Positions 47,578-60,628 of a DNA stretch of 64,000 bases are shown here, piece by piece. The DNA is from Tilletiaria anomala UBC 951 (Eukaryota > Basidiomycota > Exobasidiomycetes > Georgefischeriales > Tilletiariaceae). The number at the start of each line of letters is the position of its first letter. Positions within the stretch are counted from its first letter, which is position 1. The position numbers and the translations under genes are program-made. The stretch spans positions 62,001 to 126,000 of the forward strand of contig NW_013546984.1 in assembly GCF_000711695.1 (NCBI RefSeq). Reading direction: 5' to 3'. The notes under the pieces were generated by a model. It was not told the DNA's origin, did not search any database, and saw only the letters and a list, made by a program, of their open reading frames with translations.

Positions 47578-49798
47578 ATGGCCACACCAATTCATCCATC
47601 CATCTGTGTCAGTACGCATGTGGCCTGCTTCAGTCGGTGGTGGCGCAAGTCGCCCAGCCGCATCCACCTCGCTGTACGTCGGCTCACCAGAACGATGTCG
47701 TCGATTGGCACGAGTGGGACGACGAAGCAATTGCAAAAGCTCGAGCGAAACACAATCTCATCTTTATTTCGTCTGGCTACGCTGCTTGCCATGTCATACA
47801 GAACGGCAGCTTCCAAGATGAGGGTATTGCGCAGCAGCTTAGCAACGCCGGCGTTGTCTCGATCAAACTCTAACGGGAGGAGCGGCCTGATGTTGATGCC
47901 AAACTCATGGCTGCCTGCGTCGCCATGGTGGACCGCAGCGGCTGGCCACTCACCGCTTTCCTGACGCATCAAACGGGCGGCATGGTCTTTGCTTGCACCT
48001 TTCCCCGTGAAGCCTTCTCTCAGCGGCTCCGCAATTTTGAGCAGCTATGGGTAGCCTCGCCGGAAGAAGTCGTAGATGGGGTGTGCAACATCCCTATACA
48101 GCGCGACGCCAGTAACCGCACAGAACGCAATCAGGCATTGAAAATCATTCACTCACTCGGCGTCGTTCGTTGAGCAGTTGTGCGACGCCTTGGCGACTTT
48201 GACGAGCAGCATGGTGGCTTCCGGCCCGCTACAAAGGGTTCAAGCGTTTCGCCCACGCACTATGTTCATCACTTTGCGGTCACAGCGTTGTTTGCAGCTA
48301 GTAAGCAGAAGCCATCCGAGATAGAAACATGGTGAAATATGGCTCTCAGAGCAGTCTATGCCTCCTGTTTCACCCTTGTCAAACAATATCGAGGCGACAT
48401 CACGTATTTCCTCGGCGGGGGTGTGGCGAGATTCTCGGTCATTGAAGTCTGGAACATGAATTCAGTGCATGAGTAGCGACATTGGCTGCGCTAACCGGTG
48501 TCCGCGCCTGCCTATTGCATGTACCACATTCGGACAAAATGTTGTATGATCAGGCTCAGAATTTGGCCTCATATGTGGAAGCCATCCAACGCGCAGAACT
48601 GCCCAAGGCCAGCGAGGACATCAAGCCTTTCATTCCAGAATTGCGTCAAGCAGCCGCAGGCATCAGCTACTATTTGCTCTCACAGATTGCAAGTCTCGAG
48701 AGCGCATTCTATGCGTCCGAAGACACTGATTCCAAACATACGCCCGTGACCGACCATGGTGTCGAAGGCGCGTTTCAGCTTTGGGACTGGCAAGATATTG
48801 AAGCCGCTCTTGACGGAAAGGACTCAACGCTTTCAAAGTTGCAGTCAAGCATTTGTGCTTCAAGGTTGACGGCAACATCGACACGTCCGCAGACCAGGAA
48901 GGAGAGATGTTACCAAAGCGCCCTTAGTGCTCCCGACTCAGTCGAAGAAGATGCCGTGAAATTGTCACTCCCTTCAAAAAGGCTGCAGAGCTGATGCAGC
49001 AGATCAAGACCAAGCTCCTCGTGTTGTGTGACAAGAGGCCACGGCCAGGACGTGATGTGAAGACCATCACCACGTGAAGCTTTATGACTATCTCTGCTTT
49101 TGCAGAGCGACTGCAGTTCTGCGAGAGGAGAAGGAAGACAGGAACTAGGCGCTTGATAGCGCAAGCAGTGGTCAGATTCATCCTGAAGGGAGTTGTACGA
49201 GCAGCAGTCTGGTAAGCTGCGCCGCAGCTGGAGGTTTAAGCCGGGTCCATGGGGATTCTCGCTCGACTATGCCCCTGCCGTCTCTGCCTTTCTCGATCTG
49301 TACGAAGCGGCGGGAAGGAGACTTTGTCGCAGGAAACCACGCTGCAGAAAATGCAAGATCGATTTTTCATGACCATGCCGGAGGCTACAGGACCGCCGCT
49401 GCCGATGGGTATGCAGACAACCCCGAATCTCTGCAGCTTTCTCGAGGCAAGGATAATCCAGATGGTGCCGAGCCATCTTCAAATTCAGTTTCCGTTCATA
49501 ACCTCAGGCTCCTCACCACCATTGAACCGGCGCTCACCGAGGGCTGGCGCAGCAATGTTGACAAGACAATCAGAGTAGGAGGGCAGATTCTCGAACGACT
49601 CCTCTCGCCGTTGGCATGCTTGCGCCCAGCGTCCTGTCTCTGCTACTAGGTCCCAGGTCTGTCGTCGTGGTCGGCAACTTTGCGAAATCAAAGACTCAGC
49701 AACTCTTGACCGCAGCCAAGCACAGCCGCTTTGCGCCCGATAGGCGTCTTCGCTTTTGTTGGCTTCACGAAATCAAGCGAGGCCCACGAATACCCTGA
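47578..49798 (+). pseudogene. Decayed DUF255/SPATA20 (YyaL) family gene
   Basis: Scattered across all three plus frames, but in the right order, are blocks of the family of thioredoxin-like plus glycosidase-like proteins (human SPATA20, bacterial YyaL): NDVVDWHEWDDEAIAKARA and ISSGYAACH (47690-47800), EERPDVDAKLMAACVAM and SGWPLTAFLTH (47878-47970), DKMLYDQAQNLASYVEA (about 48534), FYASEDTDS and EGAFQLWDWQDIEAAL (48710-48815), GFSLDYAPAVSAFLDLYEA (about 49252) and DGAEPSSNSVSVHN (about 49461). The frame is interrupted by an in-frame TAA after VVSIKL (where the family has the Asp of DREERPD) and by several frame shifts and stops later; the second Cys of the CHWC motif is lost. So nearly the whole gene is present but dead. 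Some interruptions might be introns, but not all. Confidence 0.8.
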
Positions 49799-50001
49799 CA
49801 GCTTGTAGGCACCCAATTCGTTAGTTAACTTCGTTGTGCAGAGTGCGAGTTTGGCACAGGGAGGCGCGCACGGACACGTCTGTGAAGGCGCAGAATTCAG
49901 GCGTCATTTGTCTAATCCATCCGAATTCGCTCAAACTCTACTGGCCCAGTGCTGAGGCGAACTCATGATATCCTTGGATAGCAATTTCTATAGGTTGTAT
50001 T

Positions 50002-53000
50002 CTAATACTGCGCAAGCTGCCGTTCACGGAGTAGTGCCGCTGCATTTTGGGACACGCTCATTGACAGCCCAAGACCCCGGACGTTGCTACCGAGGCTACC
50101 AGTCGCCTCTCCTTGACCTCCAACCATCCTGATGGAGTGATGGGGACTCGGAGATGGATCACCTGATGCCAAATGATCATAAGACGCATCCAGGCTGTGG
50201 CTGTAAGCTGGCGGCGTTGCCACATAGTCGATATCTGGTACTGTCGGAGTGGACCGCCCAAGCGGAACTTCTTCAAAAGACGGCCGATTACCGTCGGCAA
50301 TGTCAGCAACTGAAAGCTGACGAGTAAAGCTTTGTGTCGAGGACTCGGGTTTAAGAGTGATTCCTCGTTGCTCAGCAGAGTCGGTCAACACCTTCATGAT
50401 GTTGAAAGCATTGCGACGGACATGCGTCATGTCGAGACGGTACTGCCTCGGCGTCAGACCCTTTCCAAAAGTCAGGTTGACATGATTGGAGCAAAGTAAC
50501 GCGCAGACAATGTTGATGAGATGAACGAAGACGATAGAGAACGTGACTTTGTAGGTGATGCTGAGCGCCGCCATCTCATATCGATAGAGTTTACCCTTGC
50601 AGCCTGGGAGAGACGTTCGCGGGTAGCAGCGACGGGAGAATGTCGCTTGATCTGTAAAAAAAAATTGGACAGCGGTCAGATGCGCCTCAACGAAGGCGAT
50701 CTTCTGATAGCAGCTCACGTAAAGGAGAGTAATAACCACAGCAATGTAGCTGGTGTGTAGCAAAATTTCAGGAAACCCTTACTGTATCAAGTTATAAGTC
50801 GCAATACTCACGTTGTTCTGAAGCCGCAGGCGGGAGAGGTCATCGAAGTATCGACTCCATGCCATGTTGAGCTTGCGATCGAGCCTTAGATTTGCGCGCT
50901 TGTAGGCGGTGTAACCGACAATAAGGATGCTGATGAGCGCCGGCCAAAGTAGGAAGGTGTAAATGGCAAGAATGGGTCTGGAATTGAGGAGTACTCCGCT
51001 GAGACCAATGACAGCGGTGAAGACGCAGAGGAAGGATGCAAGCGTGATGACTGCAACGCACGGCGTGTTGATTCAGCTCCTGAGGGTTGTGACAGAACGA
51101 ATGAAAAGAGGTTCACTCACAGATCAGGATGTCCGTGTCTGCGACTACATTGACGTCTGCACGACTCCATGTGCGCGCCCATGTCAAAAGTATGCCGATG
51201 AGAAAGGTCAGACCGTAAATAAGCACCTGCGAAGACGGAAAGGTTGTGTTTGTCAGGCTCGCGCGAGCAAAGCGTCATGGTAGCCGTGTTTTCTCACCGT
51301 CAAGATGCTAATGACAAGGATGATTTTGAACGTGTTCCACTGTGCGCGTCGGCCCTCTGGCACGTGGGAGCTGCTGAACCCGGCGCCAGGATCAACAAAT
51401 GCGACATTCCTGTCGCCAATGTCGTACAGCGTGCCCGCATTCTCAGCCTCTATCTCATGGCGGCTCTTCGCAAGAAAGCGCAGTCCTTCCCGGGTCTCGG
51501 CAATCGGCACACCGTAACGCGTCCGCCGGCCAGAGCTGAAGCGTTGGCTGATGCGTTGTGTCAAGCGTCGACTCAGTCGGGAAGCTGTGCTGACGGGTCT
51601 GCCAGACATGGGGCCGTTGCTTCCTGCTGAATGCCCATAGTCGAGTGTATGAATCCCGCTGATGCGACGCCCCAAGTCTCCCTTGGCATGGTAATCGGTG
51701 TCCAAAGAGCCGTCATATCTGCCGCCGCCCAGCTCTTTTTCAGCTAGGGGGCTGTTGTACCTCTCAGCAGCTGCGTCGTCCATAGGGCAAATGCCACTAA
51801 GCCGTCGCGACAAAGCGCCGCTGCGAGCCCTTGTCATGTGGGCGCCTTCGGGGAACTTGCTCGTCCATCGAAGACTTGCTGCGAGATCAGACAGCGCTTG
51901 AGAGGCACTTGAAGTCGATAAGAGCGCGCCGGTACTGGCAGTAGACGTCAGCGCACCGCTGATGGGAGCATTTTGGAAGGTTGACGGTGGCAGTGACAAT
52001 GGGCGGCCCGGAGCACATTCCGAGCGACCAGTGTCTAGGCTCGTGTTGTGCGCAACCGGAACATGACCGATACTATAAGGTCGAGGCATAGACCCCGGCC
52101 TTTCTTGTTTTATATTCGGGGGCGGGGCCGCTGTAGGTTGGGAATGGTCCTGAAGAGGCTCGTTGAGGGCTGGCAAGCTCCAAGCAGCTGTGCTAATTGC
52201 TGCATCGTCTGTGTATTTGGGTTGAAAGGGATATTTGTTCGCCGAAGTACTCCCGTCTAGTTCGCTTGGCAGGGTCCGGGTCTGAGTGACTTGGATGGAC
52301 GCGTGGGAGTCTCCCGCTGGAATGGACTCGAGCATGATGTTGCCTGCTCGGATGATCCTGATCGGTACCTCGTCCGGATCCTTCTCCACGGGAGCTTTCT
52401 CCATCCAGGATACAATGTCCTCCGTCGGATCTGGCGAGCTATTTTGGCTGCCATCCTTGCGCCGCTCGATCTGAAATGGCGCGAGCAAGCGTGGGAGGGT
52501 CTTCTTGGCCTCGAGAGATGGTGATATCCCGCCCAAGTTCGAGGACTTGTCCTTGGATCCATTGAGCCCGAACATAGCAGCATTGCGGAGGTTTCCGAAA
52601 GAGATCGCTCTCATTGAGCTGTTCAGCTTGCTTCCAGAGCGCGTGCCAGAGACCTGAGAAGCATGCGACACTGATCGTGGAGACTCCCTCTTGGCATTGA
52701 CACTTTCTTGCCCGGTGGATGCTGAGCCGTTGTTGAACAAGAAGCCGAGGTTGGGGACTGAGCTTTCGCGCAATCGTCGGGCTCTGGAAGCAAAGGCGCC
52801 TACCAGACCGCCGTTGTCGCCCGCGAGACCCGCAACGCTCTTTCGCTTTTGATGGATTGTGCTCACTTGAGGATCTGAACGGGGCGGTACAACGCCTTTC
52901 GGTGGTGCCACGCCATCGAGGTCAGAGAGCAGGGTCCTGCGATTCTGAGCGGACGAAGGCTGCCGCCGTCGAAAGATACCGCCGCCAGCGCCACTATCCT

Positions 53001-53199
53001 GAGCAGGCGTACGGGGTGACAGCGAGCCTTGCCTATTGTAGTGAGGAGACAAGATCGGCGACAAGGAGGTGCTATGACTGGCTCCTAAGCTGAAGTCCTC
53101 TTGCCTCTCCAACAGCGCATCTGGTGGTGGTTGCGACATACCAGCGTGGGCCATGCTGCTGATCGGCCGTATGGTATACTGGGCGTCATTCGCAACCAT
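50002..53199 (-). CDS. Tetraspanin with long cytoplasmic tails (fungal Tsp2-like)
   Basis: Five exons on the minus strand: 51298-53199, 51121-51226, 50812-51050, 50719-50749, 50002-50651; 975 residues. The first ~620 residues are disordered and Ser/Arg/Pro-rich. Four membrane spans follow: FKIILVISILTVLIYGLTFL, a second from FITLASFLCVFTAVIG, a third from ILAIYTFLLWPALISILIVG, and a fourth, VTFSIVFVHLINIVCALLCS. Between spans 3 and 4 lies the extracellular loop with the tetraspanin signature LHCCGYYSP and two more Cys (SRRCYPR, LPGCKG). The CCG motif is coded by a 31-nt exon. The C-terminal ~190 residues are Ser/Pro-rich. Basidiomycete Tsp2 proteins have this layout; they act at the plasma membrane in growth and stress. 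The start is ATG 53199. Confidence 0.87.
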
Positions 53200-54361
53200 C
53201 TTACTCGCTTCAAACAACGAGAAGAGCTGTCTAGGCGGAGGATGCTGGAGGCCATTACCTAGTCATTGGTAGGACTCTTTTTCGATCGAGGCAGAGTGGA
53301 ATTGGGTCAAGCACTCAAGAAACGTCAAGGTCAAGTCTCTCCGTGATGGTTCACCAAGGCGTCCGCCAAAGCCCACAGGCTGTGCTATGCCATGCTTCGG
53401 GCGAGAGACGTCGGCCGTGCAAGTGGCAGTCGTGTGCCTGTGTAGGCGTAGGTGGTGTGTGTCTTTCCTTTCGCGGCTATGTGAGGTGAGCCGGACAAGG
53501 CCGAACGTTGGAGAAGGCTCGCGTGCGACGGCGGTGAAGCGCTGAACTGTTGAGTCCTGAACATGTGCAACACTGCAAGCCCCATGGCGGGGTTTCTGAC
53601 AGGCTTGTCGGGACGGCGCCGTATCAGCTTATACATAGCTGGAGATGTTGAAGAAGCCATTCAGTACACGCCTGTGCCAGTTGTGCCACTGCAGGCCATT
53701 GCCCAATGTGGCATGTTCATAAGTCTGTATATGAGCTGAATGTCCGCGCTTCAGGTCGCAGAAGGAGATGAGGATGGGAAAATGAGAATCTACAACGGTC
53801 GACATTCGATTGCTATCCTCAACGGCCGCCGGTTGTCGAGAGCCGAGGGCGGCGATGACAAGAGACGCGCTTTGTTTCAGAACCATGGTCATGGGCTGCA
53901 TATAATCAGTACTCAAGGACGATGAAATCAAGTTTCCAGCTTCTTTCCAAACGCCAAGCTATTGCTGACGATGAGCAACAAGCGAATGAATTATGAGGCT
54001 CGAGCTGTGCTACATATGATACCATTGCGAGCTGTCTCCAAAGCTGCGGCTGCGTGTTTTTTGTGTTGTTGTCGCTCACAGGTGCTGGCGCGTCGCTTCG
54101 CGCCGCGCTGCCCTCTCTTTTCAGAGGGCTCCCACTATCTCAAGAACGCTCCGCGCTGAACGAGAGGTGATTGATTCCCACCATGGCAGTAGCAAAGGCA
54201 GGAAGCAAGCGCATGTCAGATGTCAGAATGGCTCCCTGAGTTGGAACTTTGAATGGTCTTGATGTATCATACAAAGCAGCATTCTGCAAAATGGGTCGCT
54301 GTGCACGGTGATCAATCATCGGACCGCTTATCGCCTGAGCTGCACGCCCTGATAACGAACC
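53200..54361. promoter_or_regulatory. Divergent region tetraspanin/IES6
   Basis: About 1.16 kb between head-to-head starts. I find no exon chain or known motif in it. Confidence 0.4.
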
Positions 54362-55353
54362 ATGAGCACAGCAGGCCCATCCAAGGCCGGCTCAACCAGC
54401 TCGACGCCTGCGCCGCCATCCGCAGCAGAAACGCTGTCACATACGCTGCATGCCAAGCCTTTCAAGAACCCCAGTTTCTCCAAGCCGCTCAACAGACGCA
54501 ACAAGACACTGAAGCAGATCGTCACCGCAGAACGTGATCTCGCGCTGGGCATAGTTAATCGCAAGAAGGGCAAGAAAGGGCAGAATGGCGAAGAACCGCT
54601 CGTGATCATCCGCGGGAAGACCAAGCTTGCAGGCGCGGCAGCGAAGGCAGCCCTCAAGCGAGAAGCCAGAGCGAAGAAGGAGGCCGCGGCCAAGGCAGCA
54701 GCTGAAGCAGCTGAAGCCGCAGCCGCGGACGGAGAAGAAGGAGAAGAAGATGAGGCTGAGGCAAACGGTGAAGAAAGCTCGACCGCAACGCCAGCTCCCG
54801 CAGATCAGTCCTCGGCTGGAGCAACCACCGAGGGGGACGCCACCATGGACGACATAAGTATAAGCATGGTGGTTGCGGACACGCCAGCGTCCACGGCGCA
54901 ACCTGCAGCGTCATCGCAGCCAAAAAAGGACGTTCCAAAGTGTGAGCTTGCCTCCGTAACCTCTGATCGCGTTTGCTCTCTCCAGTGCGATCCTGCTGAC
55001 CATGGCTCTTGCGCCTTTGCAGATTTTACTGTTGAAGCCCCCCCAAGTCTCAGGGCTCGCAAAAAGTACTGTGATGTGACGGGACTTATTGTGAGTCCGA
55101 GTGACATTCGCTCATACCTTCACTTTCACTTACGCAAGCGCATGACTGCATGCAGGCACCGTACACAGACCCCCGCACACGATTGCGATATCACAGTGCA
55201 GAGATTTTCGAAATCATCAGGAACTTTGTGAGCGTGCTGTGGTCCTCCGTCGAATTCATGGTTGCAGTGCTGAAGTTTGCCTTCTTCGTGCAGGGTCCCG
55301 GCATGGATCAGGCATACCTTGCTTTACGCGGCGACTCCACTAGCATTAAATGA
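54362..55353 (+). CDS. IES6: INO80 complex subunit Ies6 (YL1-C domain)
   Basis: Four exons: 54362-54941, 55023-55090, 55156-55227, 55294-55353; 259 residues. Ies6 (human INO80C) binds Arp5 and is needed for INO80 nucleosome remodelling. The N-terminal conserved part is KPFKNPSFSKPLNRRNKTLK followed by IVTAERDLALG; the middle is an Ala/Lys/Glu-rich low-complexity insert (about 95-190). The YL1-C domain is built from three small exons: FTVEAPPSLRARKKYCDVTG, then APYTDPRTRLRYHSAEIFEI, then GPGMDQAYLALRGDS, ending SIK. It is longer than the ~170 residues of yeast Ies6 because of the insert. Its stop lies 65 bp from the facing SPT6 stop. Confidence 0.92.
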
Positions 55354-55418
55354 GAAGCCAATGGCACACGTGTACAATACAGCATCGATCCAACCTTATC
55401 ACTACGCGATCCCACGTC

Positions 55419-58400
55419 TCAACCGTATCGTGTGGGGTGCATGTTGGGACGCCCTGACGCTGGGAATCCAGGCGGCGGCATCCGTGGCGGTAGACCTGGA
55501 TGCATTGGCATTTGCGGCGGCGCGCCTGGATGCACAGGGTAGCCTGCAGGCGGAGGGCCGGGAGGTGCTCCAGGTGGAGGCGCTGGCCGATACACGGCAT
55601 AGGCCGGATTCGGACTTTTGCCGCCGTGCAGTGGCGTTCGTCCATGCATCGCATTGGGCGTTCTCCCACCATAGAGTGGCGTGCGACCGGTCGTGTTTTG
55701 CGGCATCGTTTTGGAGACGTATTGAGTCTTGAATGCGTTGCATAGCGTAGGGACATCGGGAAGCTTGCCTTTGTTCATCATGAAGAAGCCTGGCAGCACC
55801 TTGACCATCCAGGACTGGATCGGCTTTTCCTTCTTTGGCTTGAATGAGAGCTTGAAATAACCCGCGTGTTTTGGATCGATGGTGAAGCCGTATTGTGAGC
55901 TGTCTGGATTGGCGAGACAATACTTAGTGAGAAATGCGTCTGGAGTTCCAGAAGGTAGCACGAATGAGCGATCGTAGCCATGCAGCAAATAATCTTTCGA
56001 TGATCACACTCACTCAGCTCCTCCTCCGATTCCTTAAACTTTTCGTGATTGACCATCTCTTGCACTTTCTGATGCATTGGTTGAATGTGGCCGACGATAA
56101 GCTCATCGAGGTCTGAGTAAATCGCATCCCCGACTTTGAGTTCCTTGCCGAGAGTGTACTCGTCTTCCTTCTTGAGTTCCAGGACATCTGTGGGTAGAGG
56201 AAGGTCGCTCAGGCGCCACGATTCGCTGGTCTGAGGATTCGACTTCACTCACCAAGATGTTGGTAGACACCTTTGAATACACGCCAGGTGAGTGCAAGAT
56301 GATCATTCCCGCGCGAACTTGGGCGGATGATCACAGCCCCATCCACGTCATTTGCGAGCATTTCCTCTGCCTTACCAGATTTCACGTAGTGGAACCGCGG
56401 ATGCTTGATCAAGCGCACGATACTACCCTTCTGCTTGGCGCGACGTGCGGCCTCGGTCCTGACCGCAGACTCGTTCCTTAGCGTGTCAAAGTACTTCGGA
56501 TCTGTTGGGGTTGCGCGCCACTTAGCGTCCATCTCTCTTCCTTGTCCCTGCACCCAGGATTCGATTGTTGCAAGCTCGAGGCGAAGGCTATCGTACCGAA
56601 TTTGGCTAATCACCGCATCCACAGTCTGACCCACAGAAAAGCGGGATGACAGCTTCGGCTGACCAATCTGCATCCATGTGTCGATCGCATTGGGTGCGTA
56701 AACCTCGCCTTCAAGGCCTGACTCGTGACGAATGATGAGGAATGGATAGTCAGGTTCCACTCCATCTCGACGGCCTCGATCCATGATTTTGATGATTTTG
56801 ACGGGAATGATGAGCTGGACGTCGATCGTGCGCTTTGTTTCGCCTGTGAGCATAGTGAGGATCTCATCTTCGGTCGGCAAGACGTACTCTAGGCGTTGAT
56901 CGCCATACGGCGAAATAAGCTCGTTGTAGCACAGTGCTAAGGTGGTCCGTTTTCGCAGTCCATGCTCTGACTCGAGCATGGCGGCATAGTTGTCGAGATC
57001 TAGGGTGCTAAGCTTTGCCTTCACGTCCTCCCTCTCCATGAGCTCCTTGCAAGGCTCTGAGGCATGAATACCTTCCAAATCTTCTTCGTCTTTGCCCAGC
57101 GCGTCAGCGGCCATTTTGCGAGGATAGTCGTAGTCCTCCGGGTGAATTCTGGTGGTGTCCAAGATGTCTGGCTGGCCAATAACGCTTTCCTCAGGATCGG
57201 CAGAGTCTTCGATTTGCTCGATGCGCAAGAAGGATGCCGAATTGGTCCAAACACGAGCACCAATCACATCGTTCTGCATCAGGGAAACCCTGTTGATAAC
57301 TCTACCGTCCATGGTGGCATTCACGTTGCGGATGAAGCCAGCTGCTTTTCTTGGCCCAAACCCGGCGACATACTGCAGTAGGTGTTGGTAATATGAATCG
57401 GAAAGTGCTTTGTTGACGCGGACACCGACTTCGTTGACGGCCGTGACCAAGGCAGTCTGAAGGTGTGCTTGAAGCATGTCTTTGGGAACCAAACGCTGGT
57501 GCTCGTTCAAGTTGATGGCCGTCAAGTCTTCGCCCAAAGCAGCGAATTCTTGCAATGGGGATTGCACATAGCGTGCCAGCGCCAAACAGTAGCGGCCGAG
57601 CAATGTAAGTTCCGGGTACTCCTCTGCGGCCCGTTGGCTGTGTTGGTAAATCCTTGCAATGTCGTCAAAAGTGTGAATAACGTCGATATGGGTCAATGTT
57701 TCGTGGTCTTGACCATCCTCATACTCCCTTGCAAGTTCCCCAGACGCCTCTGTCGCTACTGAGCGGATCTCCTCGCGCAGTTGAATCGTTCGCGGGCTGA
57801 AGCCGTTGACGACGATAACGTCCGGTTGGAATTGTTTGACTAGTGCGAGAAACTCCGCCCGAGGATCGTCAATGGGCTCGCGCGAGTGGGTGTAAGGCTC
57901 AAAGTTGTTGCGAATGGGGGGTCGAATGTGCGCAAAGCGGGCGGATCGGCGCATTCGTCCTAATGAGTCAAGAACAACCACTTGTATAGGGTCCTTGTGA
58001 GGAGCGCCATTGCCATGCGACACAGCCATCACCTTTGGGACGCTCGGGTTGGATTCTTCGTCTTCTTCCATGTCCTCCTTGCTTGCGCGAGCCTTCATGC
58101 TGAGGGAAGTGTAAGGTCTGACGCTGATTCTCTGCAAAAGATCCAGCACAAAGCAGACGTAAGAAAGCGAAACTCCAACAGTAGGGAGCGTACTCACTTT
58201 TGCGAGCTCGCCCTCGCATCGACGAGCAATGAACTCTCTGCACTCTTCACGCAGCCATTCTCGGATCCAAACATTTCCCATCGGCAGCAACACAGTCTTC
58301 AAAGCCTGTTCGATGATGCTTCTTCGCAGGCTGTTCCACTTTTGGCTGACGCTGCTGATCCCATCGCTAACCCAACCATCGGCAAGGGTGTTGTTGAGCT

Positions 58401-60628
58401 CTTCCGCCTTGTCTGCAGGTAGCTCGACCGTCATCCGGATCAGGGTCTCTGACTCGGCCTGCAGTGCGAGCAAAAATTGTACTTGCGAAGCAATGGGCTT
58501 TGGAGGCGTTTTGACCGGCACCCCATTCTCTGCAGGTAGCGGCGCCGGTGGCGCCGGTGGCGGCGCTAGGTACTCCGCCACGGGTTTGGCCCGTAGATAC
58601 TTGAAGTTGTGGTACTGATGCTGTTCATCAATCTTGGCAACACCACGTTCAGTTGGTTCAATTGCAACTTCGGCGTGCGCTTTGAACCACGCGCGAACTT
58701 CTTTCCGAACCAGCGGGTGCTTGCCAATCTCGTGCGCCAAGAGCATCTTCCCGGCCTTCATTACAAGATCAGCGGTGGCAAAAGGCCCTCCGATGAACCC
58801 TTCTGCGGCCTGCTGCGGGTCAATCATCTCATCTTCGGTGTAGTGGACCTTGTGCCTGTTGGCAATATTCTCGGCGACTTCGTCGGTGGACAGCCCAAAT
58901 CGCCCAGCGAACTCGCACACCGCGCTGTCTTTAATCTTCTCATACTCGCCGACCAGACTAGACTTTTTGTACGTAGCCGTGGCTTTCGTTGCCAGCTGAA
59001 GTTCTTTGTCGGATCCGCCAGCGAAGTTGTCGAGACTGCGCTGTTCGAGTGCTTGAATGTCGCGCATCTTCTGACCGTACCGCATCGCAAGGTACTCCGT
59101 CAAGTCTGTCACCTCCTCCAGGCTGTTGGCCGATTTGAGAAGCATTAAGAACTTTTCTCCTGTGATCGTGCTTGTCAAGTCCTCCGCCTCCTCCTCGCTC
59201 AGATTCATTTCAAGCGCGTGGATCTTAACGAAAAGCTTGCGCAGCGAGTCCTTTCTGACGATGAGCGTCCGGAACTTGAGTGCGGCATCCACAAGAGAGT
59301 GCAACTCGCGCTCCATTAGCAATGGAATCCTCCTGACCCTGTTTATGCTTTCGATATTATCGCGCTCTACTGTGCGCAGTTCCAGTTCGTCGTACCTGTG
59401 AGCGTAGAGATATGGCGCTTCCAGACCTTCATTAAGGACAAGCGAGATCATGAGCCTGATGCATTCAAGCCACTGTGGGTAGTATTCGCGCTCTGACGCG
59501 TCCTCATCGAGGAAGAAGCGCTTGCAGCGTCGTGAGATGCGGGTGCTGACCCACACCGCCGCTTGGTCGAGCTCTTCGCCTTGCAGCTGCTTGTCGAGCA
59601 GCTCGATCCCAGTGCCAGAGGGAAGGGAAAGCTGGATACGCTCGGGCAAATCGAGACGTCGGATCGTTTCGTCCTTCTCTGTGAGCATCTTTGCTGCAAT
59701 CTGTGCAGGTTCGAAGACATCTTTGTAGGTGATCTTCTTTTTGCCACCCGTTGCTTCGTCTTCTTCTCCTTCGCTCCCGGCCTCCATCGCCCATTCGTAG
59801 TCATCTCCGCGTCCAAAGACTTCATGCAGGGCCTCCCAGGACTCGCGATCAAAGCCAACCTTTGACGGATCCATGCCGAGGGCCTTGCCAGCAGCCTTTT
59901 GACGCCTCTTCTGCTCCTTCCTTTCCAGGCGGAGTTGCTCCCTCTCGTCCTCATCGAGGTTCTCCTGGCTCATATCGTCATCGTCGATAAAATCGTCCAG
60001 ATCGTCATCGTCTGCGTAATCAACCGCCTTGCTCTTGCGACCAGCCGAGAGGCCAGCTTGGATTGCATCGGCAAGTGTTGGCATCTCCTCATCGCTGTCA
60101 TCAAAGATCTTGGAAAGGTCTTTTGCGACATCAACGCGCTTTGTTGTTGGAGATGCTGACCCACGACGGAATCTCTTGAGACGCTTCTGCGGGACAAAAA
60201 GGTATGAAATGTCAGCCAAGGAAGCAATACTGCTGAGCGTAAGATATGCGATCACTCACTGCATCCTTTCGCCTCTTGCGGCCAGTGTTCTCTGCAACCA
60301 GCTCCAGGTCCTCCTCATCTAGAGCCTCGTCTTCTTCTTCCTGTTGCTTTCTCTTTTCCTTTCGCCGCTCCCTGTGGCGTCGCTTTCGTTCTTCCTCGTC
60401 GTCCTCATCCTCATCCTCGTCTTCATCGACGATAAAGCCCTCTGCTACTCGGCGAGCCTCCTCTTCATCTTCCTCCTCCTCCTCTGAAGAATCTTCATCG
60501 CTCCCCTTGCCGGAGCCGACAATGTCTCCTTGCTCATTGTTCAGATCCTCCCCTTCGTCCGAACTGCGCGGCGAAGCCTCGTCATCTTGCCGGCGCGCAG
60601 CCTGTACGCGGCTCTCTTCGTCCGACAT
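55419..60628 (-). CDS. SPT6: Transcription elongation factor and histone chaperone Spt6
   Basis: Five exons on the minus strand: 60260-60628, 58198-60186, 56253-58131, 56014-56187, 55419-55939; 1643 residues. Spt6 travels with RNA polymerase II and rebuilds nucleosomes. The first ~150 residues are strongly acidic (runs of Glu/Asp), as in the family. The core contains the helix-rich tex-like region, an HhH segment ([17 protein letters not shown]), an S1-like region, and tandem SH2 domains at about 1360-1560 ([50 protein letters not shown]). The tail has [12 protein letters not shown] and [11 protein letters not shown] repeats and a Pro/Gly-rich end. Start: MSDEES at 60628. The intron 58132-58197 is 66 nt and stop-free, so it could be missed; removing it gives the normal family sequence ELAKRISVRPY. 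Confidence 0.95.
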
